Positions 17,373 to 25,954 of a DNA stretch of 64,000 nucleotides are shown one piece after another. Below the pieces are notes generated by a model, which searched no databases, was not told the DNA's origin, and was given only the letters and a program-made list of their open reading frames with translations. This DNA is from an uncultured Draconibacterium sp. (GTDB lineage Bacteria > Bacteroidota > Bacteroidia > Bacteroidales > Prolixibacteraceae): NCBI RefSeq assembly GCF_913060805.1, contig NZ_CAJXTC010000002.1, positions 1 through 64,000 on the forward strand, read 5' to 3'. The translations under genes were made by a program, and so were the position numbers. Within the stretch, counting starts at the first letter, position 1. Each line of letters opens with the position of its first letter.

Positions 17373-17425
17373 AAAGCCCGTATTAGGCCGGTTCTAACGA
17401 GGACCTGGTTTATTACGGGTTTTTT
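17373..17425 (+). terminator. Long hairpin with T-run between zapA and rny
   Basis: The region folds into one nearly continuous hairpin: outer CCCGTA (17377-17382) / TACGGG (17414-17419), inner GGTTCT (17390-17395) / AGGACC (17400-17405) capped by AACG, then TTTTTT. It works as an intrinsic terminator for zapA and might be an attenuator for rny, whose start is only 20 nt away. Confidence 0.7.
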
Positions 17426-17445
17426 AGTAACTAATTATTTGAAGT

Positions 17446-18999
17446 ATGGAAATAATAATAGGAGTAGCCGCAGGGTTTATAGTAGGAGGCGCTTTAGCTT
17501 ATCTGGTGTGGGATAAGGCCCTGAAGGCGAAAAAGAATCGGATACTTGGCGAAGGAAAAGCCGAGGCCGAAGTGATTAAAAAAGATAAAATATTGCAGGC
17601 TAAAGAAAAGTTTCTGCAGTTAAAATCGGAACACGAAAAGTACATTAACGAAAAGAATTCGCATCTGGCGAAAGAGGAAAACCGTTACAAACAACGCGAG
17701 ACAACGTTAAATCAACGTCGCGATGAGTTGAATCGTAAAACAAAGGAATTTGAAAATACACGTCGTGAAGTGGAAGCTATTCGCGAGAATTTGAACACTC
17801 AATTACAGCGTGTAGAAAACAAATCGGAGGAGCTTGACAAAGTTCACAAACAGCACCTTGAAAAACTGGAGCAGATTTCAGGACTTTCGGCTGATGATGC
17901 AAAAGAACAGTTGGTAGAATCGTTACAAGAAGAAGCCAAAACTGAGGCAGTTGCATACATTAACGAAATAATGGAAGAGGCGAAACAAACAGCCAATAAG
18001 GAAGCCAAAAAGATCGTTGTAAAATCGATTCAACGTGTGGCTACTGAAACGGCTATTGAAAACGCTGTTACTATTTTTCACATCGAAAGCGACGAGATTA
18101 AAGGACGAATTATTGGTCGCGAAGGCCGTAACATTCGTGCACTTGAAGCAGCTACCGGTGTTGAAATCGTTGTTGACGATACTCCGGAAGCGATTGTGCT
18201 TTCAGCTTTCGATCCTGTACGTCGCGAGATTGCCCGCCTGGCATTACACCAGCTGGTAACCGACGGTCGAATTCACCCTGCACGTATTGAAGAAGTGGTG
18301 CAGAAAGTGAAAAAACAGGTTGACGAAGAAGTAATTGAAACCGGTAAACGTACTGCCATCGACCTTGGAATTCATGGTTTACACCCTGAGTTGATTCGTT
18401 TGGTAGGTAAAATGAAATACCGTTCGTCGTACGGACAAAACCTGCTGCAGCACTCGCGTGAGGTAGCTAACCTTTGTGCTACAATGGCATCGGAGCTGGG
18501 ATTAAATCCTAAAAAAGCAAAACGCGCCGGACTGTTACACGATATTGGAAAAGTGCCGGATGACGAGCCGGAATTGCCACACGCAGTTCTCGGTATGAAA
18601 CTGGCCGAGAAATACAAAGAGAAACCGGATATTTGCAACGCTATTGGTGCTCACCACGACGAAGTGGAAATGCAATCATTGTTTGCACCGATCGTTCAGG
18701 TTTGTGATGCTATTTCAGGTGCTCGTCCGGGTGCCCGTCGTGAGGTTGTAGAGTCGTACATTAAACGATTGAAAGACCTTGAAGATTTGGCACTTTCTTA
18801 TCCGGGAGTATTGAAAACATACGCTATTCAGGCGGGTAGAGAATTACGTGTAATTGTTGGTTCTGAGAAATTAACTGATCAGGATACTGAACAACTTTCA
18901 TACGATATCTCGAAACGTATTCAGGATGAAATGACTTATCCGGGACAAATTAAGATTACTGTAATCAGGGAAACCCGTGCAGTAAGTTACGCGAAGTAA
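17446..18999 (+). CDS. rny: Ribonuclease Y
   Basis: A 517-residue protein with the standard RNase Y layout: an N-terminal membrane anchor ([20 protein letters not shown]), a long charged coiled coil to about residue 190, a KH domain with [15 protein letters not shown], and an HD domain with [12 protein letters not shown] and [14 protein letters not shown]. It starts mRNA decay at the inner face of the membrane. The conserved placement behind zapA is common in Bacteroidota. A bidirectional terminator follows. Confidence 0.97.
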   Translation: MEIIIGVAAGFIVGGALAYLVWDKALKAKKNRILGEGKAEAEVIKKDKILQAKEKFLQLKSEHEKYINEKNSHLAKEENRYKQRETTLNQRRDELNRKTKEFENTRREVEAIRENLNTQLQRVENKSEELDKVHKQHLEKLEQISGLSADDAKEQLVESLQEEAKTEAVAYINEIMEEAKQTANKEAKKIVVKSIQRVATETAIENAVTIFHIESDEIKGRIIGREGRNIRALEAATGVEIVVDDTPEAIVLSAFDPVRREIARLALHQLVTDGRIHPARIEEVVQKVKKQVDEEVIETGKRTAIDLGIHGLHPELIRLVGKMKYRSSYGQNLLQHSREVANLCATMASELGLNPKKAKRAGLLHDIGKVPDDEPELPHAVLGMKLAEKYKEKPDICNAIGAHHDEVEMQSLFAPIVQVCDAISGARPGARREVVESYIKRLKDLEDLALSYPGVLKTYAIQAGRELRVIVGSEKLTDQDTEQLSYDISKRIQDEMTYPGQIKITVIRETRAVSYAK

Positions 19000-19021
19000 G
19001 AAATACAACTTTATTAGCTAT

Positions 19022-19056
19022 AAAAAAAACTTCGGCCAAATGGTCGAAGTTTTTTT
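19022..19056. terminator. Bidirectional terminator after rny
   Basis: A 10-bp stem ACTTCGGCCA / TGGTCGAAGT (19029-19050) flanked by eight A on the left and seven T on the right. It is immediately downstream of rny. Confidence 0.88.
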
Positions 19057-19077
19057 ATGCCTAAAATTTTGCCACGA

Positions 19078-19201
19078 GTGTCAAGTCAACCACTAAGTAT
19101 CGGGCACGTCATTCCGAACTTGTTTCGGAATCTAATGTTCTTCGAAAGATGCTGAAATAAATTCAGCATGACGAACAGAAGAAGTATGCTTGACTTCACA
19201 C
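19078..19201. repeat. Composite palindromic element with terminal inverted repeats
   Basis: The ends GTGTCAAGTCAA (19078-19089) and TTGACTTCACAC (19190-19201) are inverted with one mismatch. Inside are two independent hairpins: ATTCCGAAC/TTTCGGAAT and TGCTGAAAT/ATTCAGCA. This type of GTCATTCCGAAC...AGCATGACG repeat is familiar from Bacteroidota intergenic DNA. The right end reaches the stop codon of the SirB1-like gene. Confidence 0.65.
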
Positions 19202-20073
19202 TAAAACAAACTAAGCAACTGTTTTATCTTTTCTTCCTTTTCGGTATAACCAACCGCATTATACGCCTCAAGCATCGATTCTACCAAACGTTGTATAAAC
19301 AAAACATCCGGTTTTGGCTCGGCATATTCTCTTATCGGTTGGTATTCGTTTCTTTTCAGGTGGTAATCAATTTCTTTGCGGCTGGTAATCGAACCTTTAT
19401 TCGAAGGATTGATATAAAAAAGCACCTCCGTATCACGTGTCGATCCGTGTACTTTTTGTGCCAGTTCTGCATCAACAATGGCCACCAGCGGATTTTTTGG
19501 AAAATCAACCAAATAAGCGGGGAGTTCGATGGCGCGTGCGATGATGGTATAAAAAATACTCATCGAAACAGGATTGCCACGTTTGGTGTCCAGTATCTGG
19601 TTTAAAAAGCAATTTTGTGGCGAATCGGGGTTGCTCAAGTTCACCGAATAACCATTCAAATTAAAAATGAAGTGGTTTAATATGGTAGTCTTTTCAAGCA
19701 GTGTCAACGAATTATTCAGTTCCAGCCAGATTGATTTACGCAGGTTCTCGATTTTTAAAGTCAGGTTTAACGGATTCAAATCGGGGTACTGAAATTTGTC
19801 CACCGCACAAAATCCTTCAAAAAGATCTTGTGTTCCCGGCGTTTGATTGATCCAGTTTTTTAACCCGCTAAACGTTCTTTTAAACTGAAGACTTTGAATG
19901 ATATTCTCAATGCGGCTCTGACTGTTCTCGTCAAAACTTTGTTCCCACTTTTTTTCCAAAGCCGGAATGATTTCTTCGTCTTCTTTTAGCAATTCCTGCT
20001 GAACCATTTGGAAAACGGTTGCGTCAGGATCGTCAAGGAGGGTAATCAATGCATCAAGTTTTTCCTGGTTCAT
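19201..20073 (-). CDS. SirB1-like / transglutaminase-like protein
   Basis: A 290-residue cytoplasmic protein. The central segment NCFLNQILDTKRGNPVSMSI and FYTIIARAIELPAYLVDFP match the SirB1 N-terminal (transglutaminase-like) family, and the C-terminus (about 240-285) has a TPR-like helical hairpin. The catalytic Cys-His-Asp set of active transglutaminases is not obvious, so it is probably not an active enzyme. It starts 2 nt after the nucleoside phosphorylase ends, so the two are an operon. Function unknown. Confidence 0.82.
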   Translation of the reverse strand: MNQEKLDALITLLDDPDATVFQMVQQELLKEDEEIIPALEKKWEQSFDENSQSRIENIIQSLQFKRTFSGLKNWINQTPGTQDLFEGFCAVDKFQYPDLNPLNLTLKIENLRKSIWLELNNSLTLLEKTTILNHFIFNLNGYSVNLSNPDSPQNCFLNQILDTKRGNPVSMSIFYTIIARAIELPAYLVDFPKNPLVAIVDAELAQKVHGSTRDTEVLFYINPSNKGSITSRKEIDYHLKRNEYQPIREYAEPKPDVLFIQRLVESMLEAYNAVGYTEKEEKIKQLLSLF

Positions 20074-20075
20074 GC

Positions 20076-20945
20076 TTAATTACTTAAGTTATCGAGTACT
20101 GCTTTTATTAGTTTTTTCATCTCGTCGCGGTAGTTTTCATTGGCGGTTAGCGTTACGCGGTTGGCAATAATTAAACATACTGTTAACGCGTTGTGCCCCA
20201 TTAATTTCGACAGGCCGTAAATAGCCGAGCTTTCCATCTCGAAATTGGTAATGCGCAAATGTTTGTACGAAAATGTTTCAATCAACTCGTTCAATTGCGG
20301 GAAAGCCAAAGGCAAACGTAATTCACGGCCTTGCGGAGCATAAAATCCCGGAGCTGAAATGGTTACGCCCTTCTTGAACTTTTCATCCGTAAATTTATCC
20401 AGTAAATTTTGTCCGGCATCAACGGTGTACGGTGCTGCCAGCGAATCACTCCATTGTGTGTGTTTGCGAAAAGCAGCTTCAAACTCCATATCGGAAACCT
20501 GCTCTCGGTTGGCGTAATAATTCAGCAAACCGTCGAAACCAATCGACTTTTCAGAAACCACAAAACTGTTTACCGGAAGATCGGTCTGTAATCCTCCCGA
20601 CGTGCCAATACGAACAATATCAAGCGAACTCAGTTCCTTTTTTACGCTTCGTGTTTCCAGGTCGATATTGGCCAGCGCATCCAGTTCGTTTAATACAATA
20701 TCTATATTGTCGGTACCGATACCGGTTGAAATAACGGAGATTTTCTTTTGCTTATAAAATCCTGTTATCGTTTTAAATTCACGATTTTGTAACGTGAATT
20801 CAATTTTGTCGAAAAAACCGGCAATGGTATCAACGCGGGCAGGATCGCCCACAAGAATGATTTGCCTGCCAATATTTTCAGGTTTTAAATGTAAATGGAA
20901 AATACTCCCATCGTTATTCAGGATTAGTTCCGAGTGTTTAATCAT
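20076..20945 (-). CDS. Nucleoside phosphorylase (uridine phosphorylase-like)
   Basis: A 289-residue protein of the PNP/UDP family. Visible are the phosphate-binding IILVGDPARVDTIAGFF, ISTGIGTDNIDIVLNELDAL, RIGTSGGLQTDLPVNSFVVS and the NFEMESSAIYGLSKLMGH motif that contacts ribose. It splits nucleosides to base and ribose-1-phosphate for salvage. I use the ATG at 20945 (MIKHSELILNNDGS), which fits the family. An upstream ATG at 21014 would add 23 residues that do not match. Which nucleoside it prefers is not resolved. Confidence 0.9.
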   Translation of the reverse strand: MIKHSELILNNDGSIFHLHLKPENIGRQIILVGDPARVDTIAGFFDKIEFTLQNREFKTITGFYKQKKISVISTGIGTDNIDIVLNELDALANIDLETRSVKKELSSLDIVRIGTSGGLQTDLPVNSFVVSEKSIGFDGLLNYYANREQVSDMEFEAAFRKHTQWSDSLAAPYTVDAGQNLLDKFTDEKFKKGVTISAPGFYAPQGRELRLPLAFPQLNELIETFSYKHLRITNFEMESSAIYGLSKLMGHNALTVCLIIANRVTLTANENYRDEMKKLIKAVLDNLSN

Positions 20946-21151
20946 GTTCGCTTTTATTATCCGACCAAATCTATTTAAAATAACATGGAACACCAATGGC
21001 AGCGCGGAAAACATATAAACATCTAAGAACGAAGCTTTTGTTTTTAATCTGTGATTTTGTTAAAAACGTTATATATGTTAAACAGAATGACTAAAATTTG
21101 GAGAAATCCCCAGAATATTACGTTTTAATACTAAAAAACCCATTAAATTTT

Positions 21152-21159
21152 TATTTTTG
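21152..21159 (+). promoter_or_regulatory. Candidate -7 element before the repeat/GH16-like gene
   Basis: TATTTTTG exactly matches TAnnTTTG and lies 30 nt before the ATG at 21189. No convincing -33 box. Confidence 0.4.
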
Positions 21160-21188
21160 ATAGAAATACGAATCTAATAGCAAACCAG

Positions 21189-23006
21189 ATGTCATTTAAA
21201 ATTTTTTCACTGCAACTTACAGGCAAAATCAAGTCGGTTGAGGTAATCGAGAAAAAGCGCAAGCAATTAGCCGACGATTACGCTGAGTTTTTAAAAACAG
21301 AAAATTCAGAAGAGCTGCAAGCATTTTTAGGGTTGGAAAAATATGTCACTTCCAGTGAATTTGCTTCGAAAAAGAAGGCGGTTGAAGGACAATCGTTTAA
21401 AGGAAGCGAAGAGGAAAAGCAATTAAAAGAATTTCAACGTTTGCAAAAAGCGTCGCGCATAAAGAACTATTTCAAAGTTGAAGGTTCTGCTGATTTGACT
21501 CGTTATGAGAAAGAAAAAGAATCGCAGAAACTTGCCGATTTTTATTCATTGGAAGAATATGTGAAAGACGGCGATTTTGAAAAGGACAAAAAGGAAATTA
21601 AAGCTCAGGTTTTTAAAGGATCGGCAGAAGAGAAGCATTTAAAAGAATTAAAAAAGCTTGAAAAATCGGCCGGTATAAAAGCGTATAACGAGCTGGAAGG
21701 TTCGGAAAAACTGAAGCAACACAAGGCTTTTGAAGCTTCGGACAAAATGAAGCAATATAAGGAGTTAAAAACGGCGGCAGTAAGCGATAGCGAAAAGAAA
21801 AAAGAGTTTAATCGCTTGAGCAAGGATTCGGCAGTTGTAAACTATTTCAAGTTCGAGAAATCAAAAAAACTGAAGTTGTATCACGAGATCAGCGGAAGTC
21901 ACAACCTTGTTCGGTACAATGAATTAAAAGAACAGGTTAACACCGAAGAATTTAAAAAGAAGGTTGCCTTTTTAAAAGACAAGAAGAAGTTTGAAAAAAG
22001 CGAAGCCTACAAAAAATACACCGATTACAAGAAATTAGCCAGCGATTCAGTAGTTACTTTTGTGCTGAAATACGAGAAGTCGAAACTTTATAAAAACTAC
22101 CTCGATGTTAAAGAATCGTTTGATTTAAAACGATATAACGAGTTGAAAGAGTTGATTGAATCGGACGACTACAAAAAGCAAAAAGCGTGGCTGGAAGACA
22201 AAAAACGCTGGGAAAAGACTGAAGACGCCGAGAAGTTCAAGCAATACGAAACTGACAAAAAGAAACCGGAATTTGTAAAATATTTCAAATACAAAGACAG
22301 CACTGATTTTGATTTTTACAAAAACTGGGATGTTGTATTTGATGATTCATTTTCGGATAAAAAACTGGACGATGCCAAGTGGATGACAAGCTCGTTAACG
22401 GCTTCGAAAACTTTGGGCCAAAACTACGCTATGCCAGGCGACTTAAGTGTTTTCACTAATGGTGCCAACATTCAGACAGGAAATAAACTGAGCATCCAGG
22501 TGAAAAAAGAAAGCAAGGAAGGAATGGTTTGGCAAATGCCTGCCGGTTTTGTACAGGCTGATTTCGATTACACTTCGGGAATGATAAGTTCGGGTGAGCA
22601 TTATCAATTCGAAGACGGAATTGTAGAAGCCAAGATTTTCTTTAACCCGGTAAAACAGGTGGCCAGTTCATTTTTCCTTGCCAATGGCAGCAATGTTCCG
22701 CGTGTAAACCTGGTTGAAATGGGAGCAAAAAATATTCTTGGAATTTACACCATGAACGGAAGTGGCAAAATTGCTTCGGAAGGACTGGAAATCAATAACC
22801 TGAAAAAAGGAGCTTATATTTTCTCGCTTGAGAAATCGGGTGCAACTTATACCTGGAAGATCAATGAACAGGAGGTTCTTCAGCTGAACAGCAGCGGTTT
22901 AAATAAACCTTTGGAGTTAAATGCTTCAAGTCTTGTAATTGATAAATTGGCTGGTTCATCAGCCAGCTTTGATGTTGAATGGGTAAAATGCTATCGTAAG
23001 AAATGA
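21189..23006 (+). CDS. 72-residue tandem-repeat protein with degenerate GH16-like domain
   Basis: A 605-residue protein without a signal peptide or membrane segment. Residues about 45-375 are Lys/Glu-rich, predicted helical and repetitive. Equivalent points (KNYFKVEGSADLTRY, KAYNELEGSEKLKQH, NYFKFEKSKKLKLY, KYEKSKLYKNY, KYFKYKDSTDFDFY) fall near residues 92, 164, 218, 290 and 363, mostly 72-73 apart. Residues about 380-605 resemble a GH16/LamG-type jelly roll (VVFDDSFSDKKLDDAKW, SGMISSGEHYQFEDGIVEAK). The GH16 catalytic EIDIxE line reads RVNLVE here, so the nucleophile is missing and hydrolysis is unlikely; it may bind carbohydrate or be structural. It overlaps the PAS gene by 4 nt. Function unknown. 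Confidence 0.75.
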   Translation: MSFKIFSLQLTGKIKSVEVIEKKRKQLADDYAEFLKTENSEELQAFLGLEKYVTSSEFASKKKAVEGQSFKGSEEEKQLKEFQRLQKASRIKNYFKVEGSADLTRYEKEKESQKLADFYSLEEYVKDGDFEKDKKEIKAQVFKGSAEEKHLKELKKLEKSAGIKAYNELEGSEKLKQHKAFEASDKMKQYKELKTAAVSDSEKKKEFNRLSKDSAVVNYFKFEKSKKLKLYHEISGSHNLVRYNELKEQVNTEEFKKKVAFLKDKKKFEKSEAYKKYTDYKKLASDSVVTFVLKYEKSKLYKNYLDVKESFDLKRYNELKELIESDDYKKQKAWLEDKKRWEKTEDAEKFKQYETDKKKPEFVKYFKYKDSTDFDFYKNWDVVFDDSFSDKKLDDAKWMTSSLTASKTLGQNYAMPGDLSVFTNGANIQTGNKLSIQVKKESKEGMVWQMPAGFVQADFDYTSGMISSGEHYQFEDGIVEAKIFFNPVKQVASSFFLANGSNVPRVNLVEMGAKNILGIYTMNGSGKIASEGLEINNLKKGAYIFSLEKSGATYTWKINEQEVLQLNSSGLNKPLELNASSLVIDKLAGSSASFDVEWVKCYRKK

Positions 23007-23356
23007 CGCTGAAAGATTGTGACGTAAACTGGATGGATGGATTTGGTGGAGCGATTACGGTTTGCGATACTGAAGGGATAATTGTTTATATGAATGATTT
23101 TTCCATTCGTCAGTTTGAAAAGTACGGTGGTGAGAAGTTGATGGGAACAAATCTGTTGGATTGTCATCCTGAACCATCGAAAAGCAAACTACGCGAAATG
23201 CTGGCCACGCCCACAGAAAATACATACACCACCGAAAAGAATGGCATTAAAAAGGTAATTACCCAAAAGCCGTGGATGGAAAACGGTAAATTTTGCGGGG
23301 TAGTTGAACTGTCGTTTGAGCTACCTTCAGGGATTGAAAATCACCTTCGTAGTTAA
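23003..23356 (+). CDS. Small PAS-domain protein
   Basis: A 117-residue protein that is essentially one PAS fold: FGGAITVCDTEGIIVYMNDF, RQFEKYGGEKLMGTNLLDCH, then the beta sheet ending FCGVVELSFEL. There is no output domain, so it would sense a ligand or bind a partner. The ATGA overlap with the upstream repeat protein implies strictly coupled expression and probably a shared task. Ligand unknown. Confidence 0.78.
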   Translation: MTLKDCDVNWMDGFGGAITVCDTEGIIVYMNDFSIRQFEKYGGEKLMGTNLLDCHPEPSKSKLREMLATPTENTYTTEKNGIKKVITQKPWMENGKFCGVVELSFELPSGIENHLRS

Positions 23357-23369
23357 TCTATGTCTTGAC

Positions 23370-25658
23370 TTACAAACCTCGTTTGTTGAATAAGATGTAT
23401 CCAAAATTCAGCGTGACGTAAAGGTTGGTATTGCTCTTTTCGTAATAGTTAAACGAGAGGCTCACCGGGCCAATTCCGGTTTGATAAACCAAAGCCGCCA
23501 GTCCCTGTAGATAATAATTATTGATAAAATCATCACTTTTAATAGCTGTAAGATCCGGTTGTTCCAACTCTTCGTGAATGGGGCAAAATCCATATCCTTC
23601 AACGCGAAGATGCCAATCGGGCGAGAATTTGAATATGGCTTTTAATCCTCCTGCCAAATAATTATTCGAATTAAATTCGTTAATAAACAGGGACTTGCTA
23701 TGTGGCGAGGGTGTAAATCCCTGGGCCGAAAGTTTCGTTGATCGATAGGTTTGAAACAAGCCTTTTGAACTTAAAAATGATTCGAGGTGTGTACCCAACA
23801 CAAAATGTTCACCCAACGAAAAATAGCGTAACGAGTGGGCATGAAGCTGAAAATAATTGTGATTGAAAAATTTTGTAGAGTAGGGGGTAATACTTCCTGC
23901 TGTGTATTTTTCTTCGCCAATTACAAATCTGCCATCAATTCCACGGTGAGCGCCTTCTGTTGCGTACTGCTTGTAGTTCAGTGAGTTATTCTCGAAACCA
24001 ATCTTCGATACAAATGCATTGAATTTTGAATTGTTGGGCGTATTTCCTTCTTCCGATTCATCGGTTTGGTAAAAATCGTTGCTTGCCGACGAATAAGCCA
24101 ATCCTGCATAAATTTTACTGTGTAAGCCCAACGGAAAACCGGTTTCCAGCCTGAAGTTGGTTTCATCTTTAATAATGTATGGCGTGTGTACGTCCTCAAA
24201 AATCAGCTCCGTACTCGACGAAAAATAATCCCACCGGTTAAAAGTTAAATACGACTCGAGGTAGAAAGGTAGCGCAGTCGGATAATCGATGCGGCCACCC
24301 AGTTTAAATGAACTGTAAAATCGTCCGAAATAAATGTTCGAATGAAGCGAATACGCTCTGCTGTTGTAACTTCTGAAATTAATGGCAGCAAATCCCTGGT
24401 TAATGGGTTTAGTAGAAATATTACCGCCAATACTCAAATCAAGGCGTTTTTCAGGCTCTACTTTTAAATGCAGGTCGAAATAACCGGTGCCGGGATTGTA
24501 GCGCGTAATCGGTTGTATGGACTTCAGTTGTTCATCGGCTACGAGTTTAAAATACTCGGTTTTTAAGCTGGATAACGATACAACGTTATTCCGGTGTTTA
24601 ATACTTTGGATGATAAATTGACGTTGCATGGGGTCGCTAACACCTTCAACCTGAATGTTTTGAAAGTTTAGTTCCGGTTTCCGAGCATTAAAACTATCGC
24701 GTTTTGCCTGAACTTCTTCTTTGGGGACACGACGTTTTATCAGTTGTTTTATACTATCTATTTTGGCCAGTGTAGTTTGTTCTCCGCGAGCCAAAACCGT
24801 ATCAATTTTATTAAAATCGAGTAGACCAACATTTTCAAATTTTGTTTCCAGCAAAATTCCATCTGATGGTTTAATTTCGAAATTAGTTGGGCGCATAACC
24901 ATGTTCGAGATTTGACGCATAACATCGTCGGCGTCGGCAGCTTTTACATCGTCGGCAACTTTATGCCCGATAATAATATCCGGGTTAAAAATCTCTTTCA
25001 TGTGGTCGGTAGGGAAGTTGTTCAGCAGACCTCCGTCGAACAACAATTTTCCATCAATTTCAATGGGTTTAAAATAGAGAGGAACTGTCATTGACGCCCG
25101 CATTGCATTTCCTAGATCACCATCGCGCAACACCAGCGGCTTGCTGTTGTTTACGTCGGCGGCAATACAAAAATAAGGCACCATTAACTGGTTAAAATCG
25201 TAATTACAGGCGGCGCTGGTTGCTGCTGTTAATTCCATAAAAGCAAAATCCATCTGTTCGCCGGGGATTATATTGGTTGGTGGCAGAATTTTAACTTTTT
25301 CATCTTTTTTGGCTACGCGCAGTTGCACCCATGTCGGATCGTCTTCCTGACGTTTAAAATAATAACGGTATTCGCGTTGAATTTTTCCGGTCGACCAGAA
25401 ATAGAAATCATCCGACTTAAAAAGTTCTTCCATCTCGTCGGTTGAATAACCGGCAGCATAAAGACCGCCAACAATCGCACCTATTGAAGTTCCTGAAATA
25501 TAGTCGATTGGGATGTTGTTTTCTTCCAAGACCCGGATCACGCCAATATGGGCCATTCCCTTGGCGCCACCGCCGCTAAGCACAAGCCCAACCGACTGCG
25601 CATTGCTCTGTACAACCGTAAAAGTACATAACAGGATAATAAGTAGCGATCTATTCAT
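23370..25658 (-). CDS. Patatin-like phospholipase with outer-membrane barrel domain
   Basis: A 762-residue protein. The signal peptide MNRSLLIILLCTFTVVQSNA starts at the ATG at 25658; a longer frame from 25703 would hide it, so I reject it. The patatin domain (about 25-220) has the oxyanion loop LSGGGAKGMAHIG, the nucleophile motif GTSIGAIVGG and DGGLLNNFP, so the Ser-Asp dyad is intact. After a POTRA-like stretch (about 310-390), the C-terminal half is a series of amphipathic strands ending in YVTLNFGYILF, an Omp85/BamA-like barrel. It is expected to be a surface or outer-membrane lipid hydrolase similar to PlpD-type proteins. Confidence 0.92.
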   Translation of the reverse strand: MNRSLLIILLCTFTVVQSNAQSVGLVLSGGGAKGMAHIGVIRVLEENNIPIDYISGTSIGAIVGGLYAAGYSTDEMEELFKSDDFYFWSTGKIQREYRYYFKRQEDDPTWVQLRVAKKDEKVKILPPTNIIPGEQMDFAFMELTAATSAACNYDFNQLMVPYFCIAADVNNSKPLVLRDGDLGNAMRASMTVPLYFKPIEIDGKLLFDGGLLNNFPTDHMKEIFNPDIIIGHKVADDVKAADADDVMRQISNMVMRPTNFEIKPSDGILLETKFENVGLLDFNKIDTVLARGEQTTLAKIDSIKQLIKRRVPKEEVQAKRDSFNARKPELNFQNIQVEGVSDPMQRQFIIQSIKHRNNVVSLSSLKTEYFKLVADEQLKSIQPITRYNPGTGYFDLHLKVEPEKRLDLSIGGNISTKPINQGFAAINFRSYNSRAYSLHSNIYFGRFYSSFKLGGRIDYPTALPFYLESYLTFNRWDYFSSSTELIFEDVHTPYIIKDETNFRLETGFPLGLHSKIYAGLAYSSASNDFYQTDESEEGNTPNNSKFNAFVSKIGFENNSLNYKQYATEGAHRGIDGRFVIGEEKYTAGSITPYSTKFFNHNYFQLHAHSLRYFSLGEHFVLGTHLESFLSSKGLFQTYRSTKLSAQGFTPSPHSKSLFINEFNSNNYLAGGLKAIFKFSPDWHLRVEGYGFCPIHEELEQPDLTAIKSDDFINNYYLQGLAALVYQTGIGPVSLSFNYYEKSNTNLYVTLNFGYILFNKRGL

Positions 25659-25954
25659 AGGGTCAATTGTTTTCTGAACGCTATCAAAATTACTAAAAAA
25701 CAAGTGTATGTTAAATACGCTTATTCCTAAATCTTATTAAAAACTGATTAAATTCAGCTGTTTTTCTAATAAAGACAGAAAAATACTCGCAGAGGTTGCT
25801 TTCGTGTATCATAATTTCCTAAACAGTACTTTTATTAATAGTTTTGTTAAAGAGCGGTTTTCGCTCCTGAATTCTTAAATTGCTTTTCAGGGTAAAACCG
25901 GTTTGAAGTGTTTTGATATACAAATGATAACTGGCTTCGATTAAAAGTTAACGC

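Noticed and set aside
17352-17445. 6S RNA gene, expected near zapA in some bacteria
   Set aside because: Only 94 nt are available and they fold as a single terminator-like hairpin, too short for 6S RNA.
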